Shown here: positions 44,857 through 54,597 of the stretch, piece by piece | Layout: each line of letters opens with the position of its first letter | Position numbering within the stretch: the first letter of the stretch is position 1 | DNA from: Flavimarina sp. Hel_I_48 | GTDB lineage: Bacteria > Bacteroidota > Bacteroidia > Flavobacteriales > Flavobacteriaceae | Assembly: GCF_000733945.1 (NCBI RefSeq) | Contig: NZ_JPOL01000002.1 | Location: forward strand, 3,535,001-3,599,000 | Direction: 5' to 3' | DNA length: 64,000 nt | The notes under the pieces: model-generated | Told to the model about the DNA's origin: nothing | Database searches by the model: none | The model's input: only the letters and a program-made list of their open reading frames with translations | Program-made: the position numbers and the translations under genes

Positions 44857-47511
44857 ATGAGCGAAAATTACGAAGACCCAAATAGCAACAACGAAGAGGA
44901 AGAAAATTCTGGTGAGACCATTACCCGGGTTACGGGCATGTTTAAGGACTGGTTTCTTGATTATGCTTCTTATGTGATCCTGGAGCGGGCCGTTCCAGCA
45001 ATAGAGGATGGTTTTAAGCCTGTGCAGCGTCGTATCATGCATTCCATGAAAGACCTTGACGATGGCCGTTACAATAAAGTGGCCAATATCGTGGGTCACA
45101 CCATGCAGTACCACCCGCACGGTGATGCCAGTATTGGCGATGCCATGGTACAAATGGGCCAGAAAGATTTACTCATTGACACCCAGGGAAACTGGGGGAA
45201 CATCCTTACCGGGGACAGCGCGGCGGCATCTCGTTATATTGAGGCACGTGTTTCTAAATTTGCGGGGGAAGTACTTTATAGCCCTAAGATCACCGAATGG
45301 CAGTCCAGTTATGATGGCCGTAAAAAAGAGCCTATCAACCTTCCGGTAAAGTTTCCTTTGTTGCTCGCTCAAGGCGCGGAGGGAATCGCTGTTGGGCTCA
45401 GTACAAAGGTTCTACCACACAATTTTATTGAACTGATAGATGCTTCCATAAAGCATTTAAAGGGTAAAAAATTTACTATTTTGCCTGATTTTCCTACCGC
45501 GGGCGAGGCTGATTTTAGCGATTATAAAGATGGAAGACGTGGCGGGAAAGTGCGTGTGCGCGCAAAAATAGAGCAGCAGGATAAAAATACCCTTGTTATT
45601 ACCCAACTTCCCTTTAGTACCAATACGGTCACGCTGATCGACTCGATCTTAAAGGCAAATGACAAGGGGAAAATAAAGATCAAAAAGATAGAGGATAATA
45701 CCTCTGCAGAGGTAGAGATCGTTATTCACCTTCCGCCGGGCATGTCGCCAGACAAAACTATTGACGCGCTTTACGCATTTACGAATTGTGAGGTCTCCAT
45801 ATCACCGCTGGGCTGCGTTATTGAAGATAATAAGCCGCTTTTTGTGGGCGTAAGCGAGATGCTGCGTATTTCTACGGAAAGGACTAAGGAACTGCTTAGG
45901 CAGGAACTTGAAATCCAGCTACAGGAACTGGAATCCCAATGGCATTTTGCTTCGCTCGAACGTATTTTTATAGAAAACAGGATCTACCGCGATATTGAAG
46001 AGGAAGAAACCTGGGAAGGAGTGATCGATGCCATAGATAAAGGGCTTCAACCATACATTAACCATTTGAAACGGCCGGTAATTGAAGAAGATATTGTTCG
46101 GCTTACCGAAATACGAATCAAACGGATCTCAAAATTCGATATAGATAAAGCGCAGCAGAAAATTGATGCGCTTGAAGGCGAAATTACTACCGTAAAGAAC
46201 CACCTGAGCACGCTTACCCAATATACCATTGATTATTTTACGCGACTTAAAGAAACCTATGGCAAAGGGCGCGAACGTAATACCGAAATCAAGATTTTTG
46301 AGGATATTGAGGCCAGTAAAGTAGTTATCAGGAACACAAAACTTTACGTAAACCGTAAGGAAGGTTTTGTGGGCACCAGCCTTAAAAAAGATGAATACGT
46401 CACAGACTGTGCAGATATTGATGATATCATTGTTTTTACTAAAGATTGTAAAATGATGGTCACCAAAGTGGATAGTAAAACCTTTGTGGGCAAGGATATC
46501 CTTCATGTGGCGGTCTTTAAAAAGAAAGACAAGCGTACCATTTACAATATGATTTATAAAGATGGCGCAAAGGGAAGTACTTATGTAAAGCGTTTTAATG
46601 TCACCAGTATGACCCGTGATAGGGAATATGATCTTGCCAAGGGTAAAAAAGGTTCCACCGTATTTTACTTTAGCGCGAATGCAAACGGCGAAGCCGAAGT
46701 GGTCACGGTTTACCTGCGGGCGATCGGTAATATTAAAAAGCTCAAATTTGACCTTGATTTTGCCGAAATCCTTATAAAGTCAAGAACCGCAAAAGGGAAC
46801 CTCGTCTCTAAACATGCCGTACGAACTATTGATCTTAAAGAAAAAGGTGTTTCAACTTTAAAACCTCGAAAGATTTGGTTTGATGAAACCGTACAGCGCA
46901 TCAATACGGATGAACGCGGCGAATTGTTAGGTGAATTCAAGGGAGAAGATCGGTTGCTTATACTGACTCAGGAAGGTGTTGTACGCACTATAAGTCCGGA
47001 AATTACCGTGCATTTTCCTGATAAAATGATCATTTTGGAGAAATGGATTCCTGAGAAACCTATTTCTGCGGTTTATTGGGATGGGAACAAAGAGCGCTAT
47101 TACGTAAAACGTTTTCTAGTAGAAAATCCCGAAAAAGATGAGGAATTTATAACGGATCATCCAGATAGCCAACTGGAAATTGTTTCCACAGATTACAGAC
47201 CGGTTATTGAAATAGGTTTTTATAAAGAACGCAACAAAGATCAAAAGGAAAACGAAATTTATGAACTGGATGAATTTATCGCGGTTAAAGGTATCACGGC
47301 GCAGGGCAACCAGCTTTACACAGAAAAGCTGAAACAAATCAATTTGCTGGACCCTCTTCCACAGGAAGAGCCAGAAGCGGAAACGGAAACTCATGAAGAG
47401 AAGGAAGAGCCCTCTGGCGATGACCCCAACCCTAAGAAACCTCTGGATCCTGATGCGACCTATCGCAGGACAGATGACGATGAGGAAGGTCAAAAATCAT
47501 TATTCGATTAA
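44857..47511 (+). CDS. parC: DNA topoisomerase IV subunit A
   Basis: 884 residues. The winged-helix breakage domain has 'DGFKPVQRRIMHSM' and the DNA-cleaving tyrosine Y127 in 'ASRYIEARV'. A coiled-coil tower follows, then a C-terminal beta-pinwheel (from about 530). The end is a highly acidic tail with Pro/Glu/Asp repeats. It forms a heterotetramer with ParE. The pinwheel lacks a clear gyrase box, in keeping with topo IV. A terminator follows the stop codon. Confidence 0.93.
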   Translation: MSENYEDPNSNNEEEENSGETITRVTGMFKDWFLDYASYVILERAVPAIEDGFKPVQRRIMHSMKDLDDGRYNKVANIVGHTMQYHPHGDASIGDAMVQMGQKDLLIDTQGNWGNILTGDSAAASRYIEARVSKFAGEVLYSPKITEWQSSYDGRKKEPINLPVKFPLLLAQGAEGIAVGLSTKVLPHNFIELIDASIKHLKGKKFTILPDFPTAGEADFSDYKDGRRGGKVRVRAKIEQQDKNTLVITQLPFSTNTVTLIDSILKANDKGKIKIKKIEDNTSAEVEIVIHLPPGMSPDKTIDALYAFTNCEVSISPLGCVIEDNKPLFVGVSEMLRISTERTKELLRQELEIQLQELESQWHFASLERIFIENRIYRDIEEEETWEGVIDAIDKGLQPYINHLKRPVIEEDIVRLTEIRIKRISKFDIDKAQQKIDALEGEITTVKNHLSTLTQYTIDYFTRLKETYGKGRERNTEIKIFEDIEASKVVIRNTKLYVNRKEGFVGTSLKKDEYVTDCADIDDIIVFTKDCKMMVTKVDSKTFVGKDILHVAVFKKKDKRTIYNMIYKDGAKGSTYVKRFNVTSMTRDREYDLAKGKKGSTVFYFSANANGEAEVVTVYLRAIGNIKKLKFDLDFAEILIKSRTAKGNLVSKHAVRTIDLKEKGVSTLKPRKIWFDETVQRINTDERGELLGEFKGEDRLLILTQEGVVRTISPEITVHFPDKMIILEKWIPEKPISAVYWDGNKERYYVKRFLVENPEKDEEFITDHPDSQLEIVSTDYRPVIEIGFYKERNKDQKENEIYELDEFIAVKGITAQGNQLYTEKLKQINLLDPLPQEEPEAETETHEEKEEPSGDDPNPKKPLDPDATYRRTDDDEEGQKSLFD

Positions 47512-47514
47512 AAA

Positions 47515-47548
47515 AAAACCTGCAATGTACAGTTTCATTGCAGGTTTT
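47515..47548. terminator. Terminator between parC and the CHAD gene
   Basis: Stem AAAACCTGCAATG / CATTGCAGGTTTT (13 bp, 47515-47527 with 47536-47548) with an eight-base loop. A-rich and T-rich flanks let it work in both directions between convergent genes. Confidence 0.88.
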
Positions 47549-47574
47549 AAATTTTAAAAAATCAAGACGCTGTT

Positions 47575-48528
47575 TTAGCGTTCCAGTTTATCTGAAGGAA
47601 GCAATTTTTTATTCATTCCCGCTTCATGACTTTCCCAGGCTACTTCCAGTAATGCCACAAAATCCTTAGCGGATAAGTGATACAGTTTTTTGCCCAAAAG
47701 TATGGCGTGCTTTCGCAGTTGGTCGCGATGCCCTGCTATAAGTGTACCTAAAAGATAAGCACCGTCCTCCGTATCAGATTCTTTGTTGTTTTCCTCCAGG
47801 TATTCGTGCAACATGGTCAAATCCCTGTAGCTGCTCAAATATGCTGAGAGCTCATTCAATTCTTCCTGCCATGCATTGAGCACTTTTGGCCAAATGGTAT
47901 TTATGGCGCCCAGCTGATATTGCAAATAGGTTATACGCTTTTTCAGTTCATGCAAATTGCTCGCAGATTTTGAATCCATTGCCTTGGTATGCGCTTTTTT
48001 TCCTCTCCTGTAAACACGTTTTATTCCAGAGCCTATGGTTTTAAAATCCAGAGAACCTTTAAAAATGCTATCCATTTTCTCACATTTAGGTTCCAGATTC
48101 TGGTACATATCCTGTAAAATGTGTTTTTCGGTAAGCGCTTTTTCTACTTCTTGATCCCGGTTTTCCTCCAGTTGAGTACGTATATCTACAAAGGCTTTTT
48201 TGTAAATACGCTCGTTATACTGCTGTTGTATGAGGTCTAAAGCTTCTATTTTTGCCTCGGCATGACGCAGTGGTGCAATCTTTCTTGCCTCATCACGATA
48301 AAATTTATTCTCACGGCCATAATTGTCATTAGTGTCCCTGACCAGGCGTAGCAAAGCGCGGTTCTTTTTTAAATGCTGTCTTACCTCGTGAATATCGCTG
48401 TGAATGTCATCTTTCTGATCTTTATTAAGCAGTTTCAATGCATTTTGACAAGTCTCCTTTGCAGAAGAAGAGAGCTGTTCACTCATCCAGTTATTCGTTG
48501 TTTTCTTATCGTTATCTTTTTTACTCAT
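47575..48528 (-). CDS. CHAD domain protein
   Basis: A 317-residue all-helical, strongly charged protein of the CHAD family, with conserved His/Arg/Lys positions in 'DIHEVRQHLKKNRALLRLVR', 'LHELKKRITYLQYQL' and 'ISYRDLTMLHE-like' stretches. CHAD domains bind polyphosphate. A ppk1 gene is in this window, 12 kb away. Function in flavobacteria is not established. It is monocistronic and diverges from the oxidoreductase. Confidence 0.85.
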   Translation of the reverse strand: MSKKDNDKKTTNNWMSEQLSSSAKETCQNALKLLNKDQKDDIHSDIHEVRQHLKKNRALLRLVRDTNDNYGRENKFYRDEARKIAPLRHAEAKIEALDLIQQQYNERIYKKAFVDIRTQLEENRDQEVEKALTEKHILQDMYQNLEPKCEKMDSIFKGSLDFKTIGSGIKRVYRRGKKAHTKAMDSKSASNLHELKKRITYLQYQLGAINTIWPKVLNAWQEELNELSAYLSSYRDLTMLHEYLEENNKESDTEDGAYLLGTLIAGHRDQLRKHAILLGKKLYHLSAKDFVALLEVAWESHEAGMNKKLLPSDKLER

Positions 48529-48781
48529 AGGTTGGTTTCTTAAATATTGAATCTTAAAAATATAAAATAAAGATTTACTTAGAGTTTCTATGTTTAGTTA
48601 TCAAATCTTTAGCACTTTACGTTTAAAACCAACGCTTATTTTGCTATTTGAAGAAATATTTTTATTTAAAGTAGCTTGGAAAATTGGTCAGAAAACCACT
48701 TATTTTGTGCTAAAATTAGCCAGATATTGACTAAAAATGTCCGATTTTCATTAGTTTTAGTCAGATTGAAAAAATATTAAA

Positions 48782-49762
48782 ATGGCTGAAAAAGATAAAA
48801 TTATTTGGGGGATTTTAGGTTGCGGTGATGTTGCCGAAGTAAAAAGCGGACCAGCTTTTCAGAAATGTTCTAATTCTGAATTGCGTGCCGTTATGCGCAG
48901 AAATGCTGCCAAAGCCGAAGATTTTGCGAAAAGGCATAAGGTGCCTATCTGGTATGATGACGCAGACGATCTTTTAAATAATAAAGAGATCAATGCGGTT
49001 TATATCGCCACACCGCCATCGAGCCATTTAAAATACACCTTAAAAGCTATTGAGGCCGGGAAAGATATCTATCTTGAAAAACCCATGACCCGCACAGCAG
49101 CCGAAGCGAATGAAATCCTTACAGCACTCAATAAAAGTAAAGTAAAGTTGGTCGTGGCACATTACCGGCGGAAACTGGCAGCATTTGAAAAAGTAAAACA
49201 ATTGCTTGAAAACAATGCCATAGGAACCGTTCGTTTTGCAAAAATCGAAATTTTACAGCCCTTAAAGTCTGACCTTATTGCACAAACCGATGACAACTGG
49301 CGGGTGGAGCCTGATGTTTCTGGTGGTGTCTATTTTTATGATATTGCCCCGCATGAACTGGATCTAATGGCCGATTTTTTTGGCCCAATCAAAAAAATAC
49401 ATGGTTTTGCCGTAAATCAAGCAGCAGATTATAAAGCCCCTGATATTGTAAACGGTGTAATTTCCTTTGAAAATGGGGTGCAATTTCAGGGAATGTGGTG
49501 TTTTAACGCTTCCGAAAAAGATAAAAAAGATCAGTGTATCATCTACGGAAGTGAAGGTACGATCACTTTTGCCTTTTACGGTAAAGAGGTGTCTTTAGAC
49601 GGGATACAAGGAAAGGAAATTTTTAGTTTTGAACAGGAAGAACATGTACAACAGCCACTAATTCAGGCAACGGTAGACTACTTTATGGGAAAATCAGAAA
49701 ATCCTTGTCCGCCAGAGGCCGGTCTTACCGTGATGCGAATGCTAGAGGGATTGAGCAATTAA
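48782..49762 (+). CDS. Gfo/Idh/MocA family oxidoreductase
   Basis: A 326-residue NAD(P)-dependent oxidoreductase. The nucleotide motif 'GILGCGDVAEVKSG' is near the N-terminus, with the conserved 'EKPMTRT' at about 100-106 and the C-terminal substrate domain with 'DIAPHELDLMADFFG'. Substrates are usually sugars or inositols, and which one here cannot be told. It is a single gene. Confidence 0.9.
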   Translation: MAEKDKIIWGILGCGDVAEVKSGPAFQKCSNSELRAVMRRNAAKAEDFAKRHKVPIWYDDADDLLNNKEINAVYIATPPSSHLKYTLKAIEAGKDIYLEKPMTRTAAEANEILTALNKSKVKLVVAHYRRKLAAFEKVKQLLENNAIGTVRFAKIEILQPLKSDLIAQTDDNWRVEPDVSGGVYFYDIAPHELDLMADFFGPIKKIHGFAVNQAADYKAPDIVNGVISFENGVQFQGMWCFNASEKDKKDQCIIYGSEGTITFAFYGKEVSLDGIQGKEIFSFEQEEHVQQPLIQATVDYFMGKSENPCPPEAGLTVMRMLEGLSN

Positions 49763-49829
49763 GTTCAGTATTATATTATTTGATGTTAAAGTGTTGTTTT
49801 TAACGATTTACAAATAAATTTAGAATTTA

Positions 49830-50679
49830 TTATTGAATATTCAGGGTTGAAAGTGTAGTCATGAGAGATACGAGAAATGCTTCCATATCCTTTGGTTTAT
49901 CATACTGCTTTGAGACAACATCCTGTTCTTCGTGAACCATGAGCGACCATTTCCCATCATTATATTCGAGTGCCGATAGATTTTCGATCCAGTCACCGCT
50001 GTTGAGATAAAGGCAGGATTGCTGTTTGTAATGAAAGTTGCGTATTTGCGGTTGATGGATATGGCCACAAACAACATAATTAAAGCCATTTTCGCAAGCG
50101 AGTTGGCCAGCGGTTTCCTCAAAATCGGTGATAAAACGTACCGCTTTTTTTTACGCTGTTCTTTATTTTTTTAGAAAGGGAATATTTTGGCCTGCCCAAT
50201 TTTAGTAACCACCAATTGATAAACCGATTAAAAACAATCAAAAAGTCATAACCCCAACCTCCCAATTTAGCAATCCATTTAGCGTGTTGAACAGAAGCAT
50301 CAAACACATCGCCGTGAAAAAACCAGGCTTTTTTTCCGTCCAGATTCAACACAAGTTTATCAATCACCGAAATATTACCTAACGTAATTGGACTAAATTT
50401 TCTTAGTTTCTCATCATGATTACCGGTGATGTAATAAACTTTGGTTCCTTTTGTTGCCAGCGCCAATATTTTTTTGATCACCTGTAAATGGCTTTGTGGA
50501 AAATAGCTTTTTCTAAATTGCCAGATATCAATGATATCGCCGTTGAGAATAAGGATTTTAGGTTTTATGCCCTGCAGATAGTGCAACAGTTCATTAGCGT
50601 GAGAACCATACGTACCCAGATGTACATCTGAAATAACGACTATTTCTACTTTTCGTTTCAATGGCTTGGTTTTCATCAA
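49830..50679 (-). pseudogene. LpxH-like UDP-2,3-diacylglucosamine phosphoesterase with a frameshift at an A8 tract
   Basis: The first frame (from 50679) encodes 'VVISDVHLGTYG', 'LILNGDIIDIW' and 'YITGNHDEKL', the metallophosphoesterase motifs, and then hits a stop after an A8 run on the coding strand (50145-50152). The second frame continues without interruption to TAA at 49830-49832 with 'YVVCGHIHQPQIRNF' and 'YLNSGDWIENL', the missing GHxH motif. Seven A's instead of eight would join both into a protein of about 283 residues of normal length. Both halves look under selection, so the break is recent, a sequencing slip, or bridged by slippage during expression. Confidence 0.85.
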
Positions 50680-50819
50680 AGAACAGCTTTCTACATTACT
50701 CCAATATTAATGGGTCATTAAATCTATGTGGAGTGGCTCTATATAAATTCATAAATGAGGTTAGAAAACGGTCATTTATTGGTCAAAAGCTGCTATTTTC
50801 GTACTAAAACTAGAAAATC

Positions 50820-51884
50820 ATGGCAGGAAATAGCTTTGGCACATTATTTAAACTAACGACATTTGGCGAATCACATGGAGAAGCGATAGGTGGTATCATA
50901 GACGGCTGTCCGGCCGGCGTAGAACTTGACCTTGATCTTGTAGAACGTGATATGCAGCGCCGTCGCCCTGGCCAATCCTCTATAGTCACACAGCGCAAGG
51001 AACCAGATACCGTGCAGTTTTTTTCCGGTATTTTTGAAGGAAGAACCACCGGGACGCCCATAGGTTTTCATATAGTGAACACCAACCAGAAATCTAAGGA
51101 TTATGGTCACATAAAGGACAGCTATAGACCCTCACATGCAGATTATACGTATGATCAAAAATATGGCGTACGGGATTACAGGGGAGGCGGGCGTTCTTCT
51201 GCCCGGGAAACTGCAAGTAGGGTAGCAGCTGGAGCGATCGCTAAACAAGTACTGAAAAATATAAAAATCAATGCTTTTGTGGATTCCGTAGGTGATATCC
51301 ATATGGATACACCATATCAGGAACTTGATTTTGATAACATTGAGAGCAATGACGTGCGCTGTCCTGATTCCGTTTTTGCGGAAAAAATGATCACGCGAAT
51401 AAAAGAGATCAGAAAAGAAGGAGATACCATTGGCGGGACGGTCATGTGCGTACTGCAGAATGTGCCCGTGGGCCTTGGCGAACCCGTATTTGACAAGTTA
51501 CATGCAGATCTGGGCAAGGCCATGCTCTCTATCAATGCCGTAAAAGGTTTTGAATACGGAAGCGGTTTTGATGGTGCCAGGATGAAGGGGAGTGATCACA
51601 ACGATCTTTTTAATAAGGATGGAAGCACAAAAACCAATATGAGCGGTGGTATACAGGGAGGTATCAGCAATGGGATGGATATATACTTTCGGGTAGCCTT
51701 TAAGCCTGTTGCCACAATTATGCAAAACCAGCCTACCATTGATAAAGAGGGCAATGAAACGGAAATGCAGGGCAAAGGCCGCCATGATCCTTGCGTGGTT
51801 CCCCGTGCCGTTCCTATTGTAGAAGCTATGGCCGCACTCGTGCTCGCTGATTATCTCTTAATCAATAAAACCTCTAAATTGTAA
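50820..51884 (+). CDS. aroC: Chorismate synthase
   Basis: A 354-residue FMN-dependent enzyme that makes chorismate from EPSP, the last shared step of aromatic biosynthesis. All three signatures are present: '[20 protein letters not shown]', '[20 protein letters not shown]' and '[10 protein letters not shown]...' followed by '[19 protein letters not shown]'. Length is normal. It is a single gene 78 bases before the toxin-antitoxin pair. Confidence 0.97.
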   Translation: MAGNSFGTLFKLTTFGESHGEAIGGIIDGCPAGVELDLDLVERDMQRRRPGQSSIVTQRKEPDTVQFFSGIFEGRTTGTPIGFHIVNTNQKSKDYGHIKDSYRPSHADYTYDQKYGVRDYRGGGRSSARETASRVAAGAIAKQVLKNIKINAFVDSVGDIHMDTPYQELDFDNIESNDVRCPDSVFAEKMITRIKEIRKEGDTIGGTVMCVLQNVPVGLGEPVFDKLHADLGKAMLSINAVKGFEYGSGFDGARMKGSDHNDLFNKDGSTKTNMSGGIQGGISNGMDIYFRVAFKPVATIMQNQPTIDKEGNETEMQGKGRHDPCVVPRAVPIVEAMAALVLADYLLINKTSKL

Positions 51885-51961
51885 ATCGAATTATTCGTTA
51901 AATAGGTAAAAATACTTCTAGGATAAGGAAATTTTACCTAAATTTAGGGAAATAAAAAGCT

Positions 51962-52387
51962 ATGACAGTATCTAAAGCATATCTCATTTCAGATAAAATT
52001 CCAGATCAGGTCAATGAAACTGCCGTCCTGAGTTATTTAGAGACAGAAAAAGTGGGTATAAGCTCTCTCGATACGCTGCGCGAAATGGCATTTTTTAATG
52101 AATCGGTGATTGCAGAGTGGTTGAATATAAACGTAAAGACTCTGCGCAATTACAAAAACAAAAACACCACCATTAAAGACTATGTTCAAGAAAAAATAGT
52201 GCTTTTACTTTCCCTTTTCAAGCATGGGAAATCGGTTTTTGGGGATTATAAAATTTTCTCTGAATGGCTAGAAACAGCTAACTTTTATTTTGATAATAAA
52301 GCTCCTGCTTCATTTTTAACAACGTTTAGTGGCGTACTGTTTATTGATGACCGTCTTGCAGCCATGGAACATGGAGACAATATCTAA
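51962..52387 (+). CDS. Xre/MbcA/ParS-type antitoxin (DUF2384)
   Basis: A 141-residue antitoxin of the RES/Xre type II system. The N-terminal half is Xre-like ('EWLNINVKTLRNYKNKN'). The C-terminal DUF2384 toxin-binding domain shows 'LFKHGKSVFGDYKIFSEWL', 'FDNKAPASFLTT' and 'IDDRLAAMEHG'. It neutralises the adjacent toxin, whose ATG begins eight bases after its stop, and presumably represses its own promoter. Confidence 0.87.
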   Translation: MTVSKAYLISDKIPDQVNETAVLSYLETEKVGISSLDTLREMAFFNESVIAEWLNINVKTLRNYKNKNTTIKDYVQEKIVLLLSLFKHGKSVFGDYKIFSEWLETANFYFDNKAPASFLTTFSGVLFIDDRLAAMEHGDNI

Positions 52388-52395
52388 TTCGTTTC

Positions 52396-52851
52396 ATGGA
52401 GGTTTTTAAGATCACAGCGGCCAAATATGATCATTTACTTACCGCTTCTGGACGACCAAACCGGTGGAACAAAAAAGGTGAATTTGTTATTTACGCAGGT
52501 AGTAGCAGATCACTTTCCACATTAGAATTAATCGTTCACCGCAGTGCGATACAACCTATGGTACCCTACAGCGTAGTTGTACTTTCCATCAGTGACGATC
52601 CAGATCTATACAAAACACTTAGTCAAAATCAACTTCCTGAAAACTGGAAAAAAATCAGTGCTTATCCACAATTGCAACAGATTGGTTCTGATTGGTATAA
52701 AAAACAGGGGGGTTTGGTGCTAAAAGTTCCATCTGCTGTTATTCCTTTTGAATTTAATTATATTCTCAATACTGCTCATAGTGCATTTAAGGAAAATGTT
52801 AGACTTGTTCGCACCGAACGTTATTTTTGGGATGAACGTTTGCCACTTTAA
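52396..52851 (+). CDS. RES-domain toxin (NAD+-degrading)
   Basis: 151 residues of the RES family. The conserved polar residues that name the family are visible: R20/R23 in 'GRPNRWNKKG', Y33 and E44 in 'YAGSSRSLSTLELIVHRS', and a C-terminal Arg-rich 'NVRLVRTERYFWDERLPL'. Characterised members deplete NAD+ and arrest growth. Together with DUF2384 it forms a complete toxin-antitoxin module. Confidence 0.88.
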   Translation: MEVFKITAAKYDHLLTASGRPNRWNKKGEFVIYAGSSRSLSTLELIVHRSAIQPMVPYSVVVLSISDDPDLYKTLSQNQLPENWKKISAYPQLQQIGSDWYKKQGGLVLKVPSAVIPFEFNYILNTAHSAFKENVRLVRTERYFWDERLPL

Positions 52852-53006
52852 AAAAGTTAGCTATTTTGCTGAACCAATTCAAATTTTGGCTTAAAAGGAA
52901 CGATTTTTTAGCCATTAATGGCAACAATTGATATTACCCGTTACCCAACTTAACATCCCTTCGGAAATTTAAGAAGCAAAATTGCTTACCGAAGGTTCTA
53001 TAAAAT

Positions 53007-54461
53007 ATGTACATGAAGAAAATAGCACTACACTGGCAGATCATTATCGGTTTATTTCTGGGTATTATCTGGGCGTTGCTTTCCAGCCAATTGGGTTGGA
53101 GTGAGTTCACCATAAACTGGATAGCTCCTTTCGGTACCATTTTTATCAATCTGCTCAAATTAATTGCGGTTCCGCTGGTGCTTTTTTCCATTATAAATGG
53201 TGTGGCAAATATAGGAGATCCCTCAAGTCTGGGCCGAATGGGGGGTAAAACCCTTCTCGCGTATTTGCTTACTACTGTTCTCGCAGTTACCGTGGGTTTA
53301 CTTCTTGTAAACCTTATCAAACCCGGTAAGTTAGTAGATGAAGACAGTCGCATAGACAATCGTATAGGATATGAAGTATGGGCGGCCTCCCAGAATTTAC
53401 AGATCAAAGACGGCGTGAATTACCTGCAGGATCCTGAATTTATGGAGCGTGCAAAAAAAATAACTGACTTATCCCGTGGCGAACTTAATGACGCAGCGGT
53501 AAATGATAAAGTGGCAACAGCAAATCAAGCGGAAGAATCTGGCCCGCTGCAGCCACTGGTTGATATGGTCCCAGAAAACTTTTTTCAAGCCTTAGGAGAC
53601 AATGGTCTTATGCTACAGGTGATTTTCTTTGCACTGTTTTTCGGTATAAGTTTATTGTTTATTCCCACAGAAAAATCTGCCCCTGTTACGAAGGCTGTAG
53701 ATGGTATTATGGAGATCTTTCTTAAAATGGTAGATATTGTGATGCGTGCAGCACCCTTTTTCGTATTCGCCCTTCTTGCAGGAGTAGTAAGTAAAATGGC
53801 AGGGAATGACGTAGGGAAGGTTCTGGAGATCTTTAAGGGACTAAGTTGGTATTCACTGACAGTGGTCATAGGCCTTGCTTCAATGATCTTTATTATTTAT
53901 CCATTGATATTTAAGATTTTTGTGCGAGCGGTATCTTATTTCGGCTTTTTTAGGGCCATGGGACCTGCTCAGATGCTCGCTTTTTCAACTTCCAGTAGTG
54001 CAGCTACATTGCCGGTTACAATGGAATGTGTAGAAGATAACCTGGGTGTAGATAAGAAAATCACCAGTTTTGTCTTACCTATAGGTGCGACAGTCAATAT
54101 GGACGGAACTTGCCTTTATCAAGCTGTAGCTGTAGTATTTTTAGCACAACTTCATATGATAGATCTCACCCTAGGCCAACAGCTTACGATTGTTCTGACG
54201 GCTACACTTGCCTCCATAGGATCTGCGGCGGTACCTAGCGCCGGTCTCGTTATGTTGATCATTGTCTTACAATCTGTGGGTCTCAATCCTGCCTGGATAG
54301 GTATTATTCTTCCCGTAGACCGTATTCTTGACATGATGCGCACCGTGGTCAACGTAACTGGGGATGCAACCGTTTCTTCGGTAATCGCTAAAGGGGAAGG
54401 TTTGTTTAATTATCAGGAAAACAAAAATCCTGATAAAGCTTTTGATGTAGAAGAGGATTAA
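53007..54461 (+). CDS. Dicarboxylate/amino acid:cation symporter (DAACS family)
   Basis: A 484-residue membrane protein with about eight helices and two re-entrant loops. The motif 'FSTSSSAATLPVTMECVE' is the serine-rich hairpin, and 'GATVNMDGTCLYQAVA' the substrate-binding helix 7. A large insert of about 60 residues after helix 3 (residues 115-185) is typical of the flavobacterial type. It imports glutamate, aspartate or C4-dicarboxylates with Na+ or H+. The start may be the ATG at 53013, two codons later. Confidence 0.9.
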   Translation: MYMKKIALHWQIIIGLFLGIIWALLSSQLGWSEFTINWIAPFGTIFINLLKLIAVPLVLFSIINGVANIGDPSSLGRMGGKTLLAYLLTTVLAVTVGLLLVNLIKPGKLVDEDSRIDNRIGYEVWAASQNLQIKDGVNYLQDPEFMERAKKITDLSRGELNDAAVNDKVATANQAEESGPLQPLVDMVPENFFQALGDNGLMLQVIFFALFFGISLLFIPTEKSAPVTKAVDGIMEIFLKMVDIVMRAAPFFVFALLAGVVSKMAGNDVGKVLEIFKGLSWYSLTVVIGLASMIFIIYPLIFKIFVRAVSYFGFFRAMGPAQMLAFSTSSSAATLPVTMECVEDNLGVDKKITSFVLPIGATVNMDGTCLYQAVAVVFLAQLHMIDLTLGQQLTIVLTATLASIGSAAVPSAGLVMLIIVLQSVGLNPAWIGIILPVDRILDMMRTVVNVTGDATVSSVIAKGEGLFNYQENKNPDKAFDVEED

Positions 54462-54597
54462 CAGATTATCGGATAATTTAATTGATTTATCGAAATAGTT
54501 GGTAGCCATGTATTTAGAATATAATTAATAGCTATATTCAAAATCCAAACCTACCTTTAAACCAATTTAATCTACGCATGTTCTGAAAACATAGCGT

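Noticed and set aside
48661..48781. AT-rich motifs such as TTAGTCAGATT recurring before several genes (also near 5600, 28790, 50770, 52870)
   Set aside because: The copies share only composition and short words; no consistent repeat unit could be aligned by eye.
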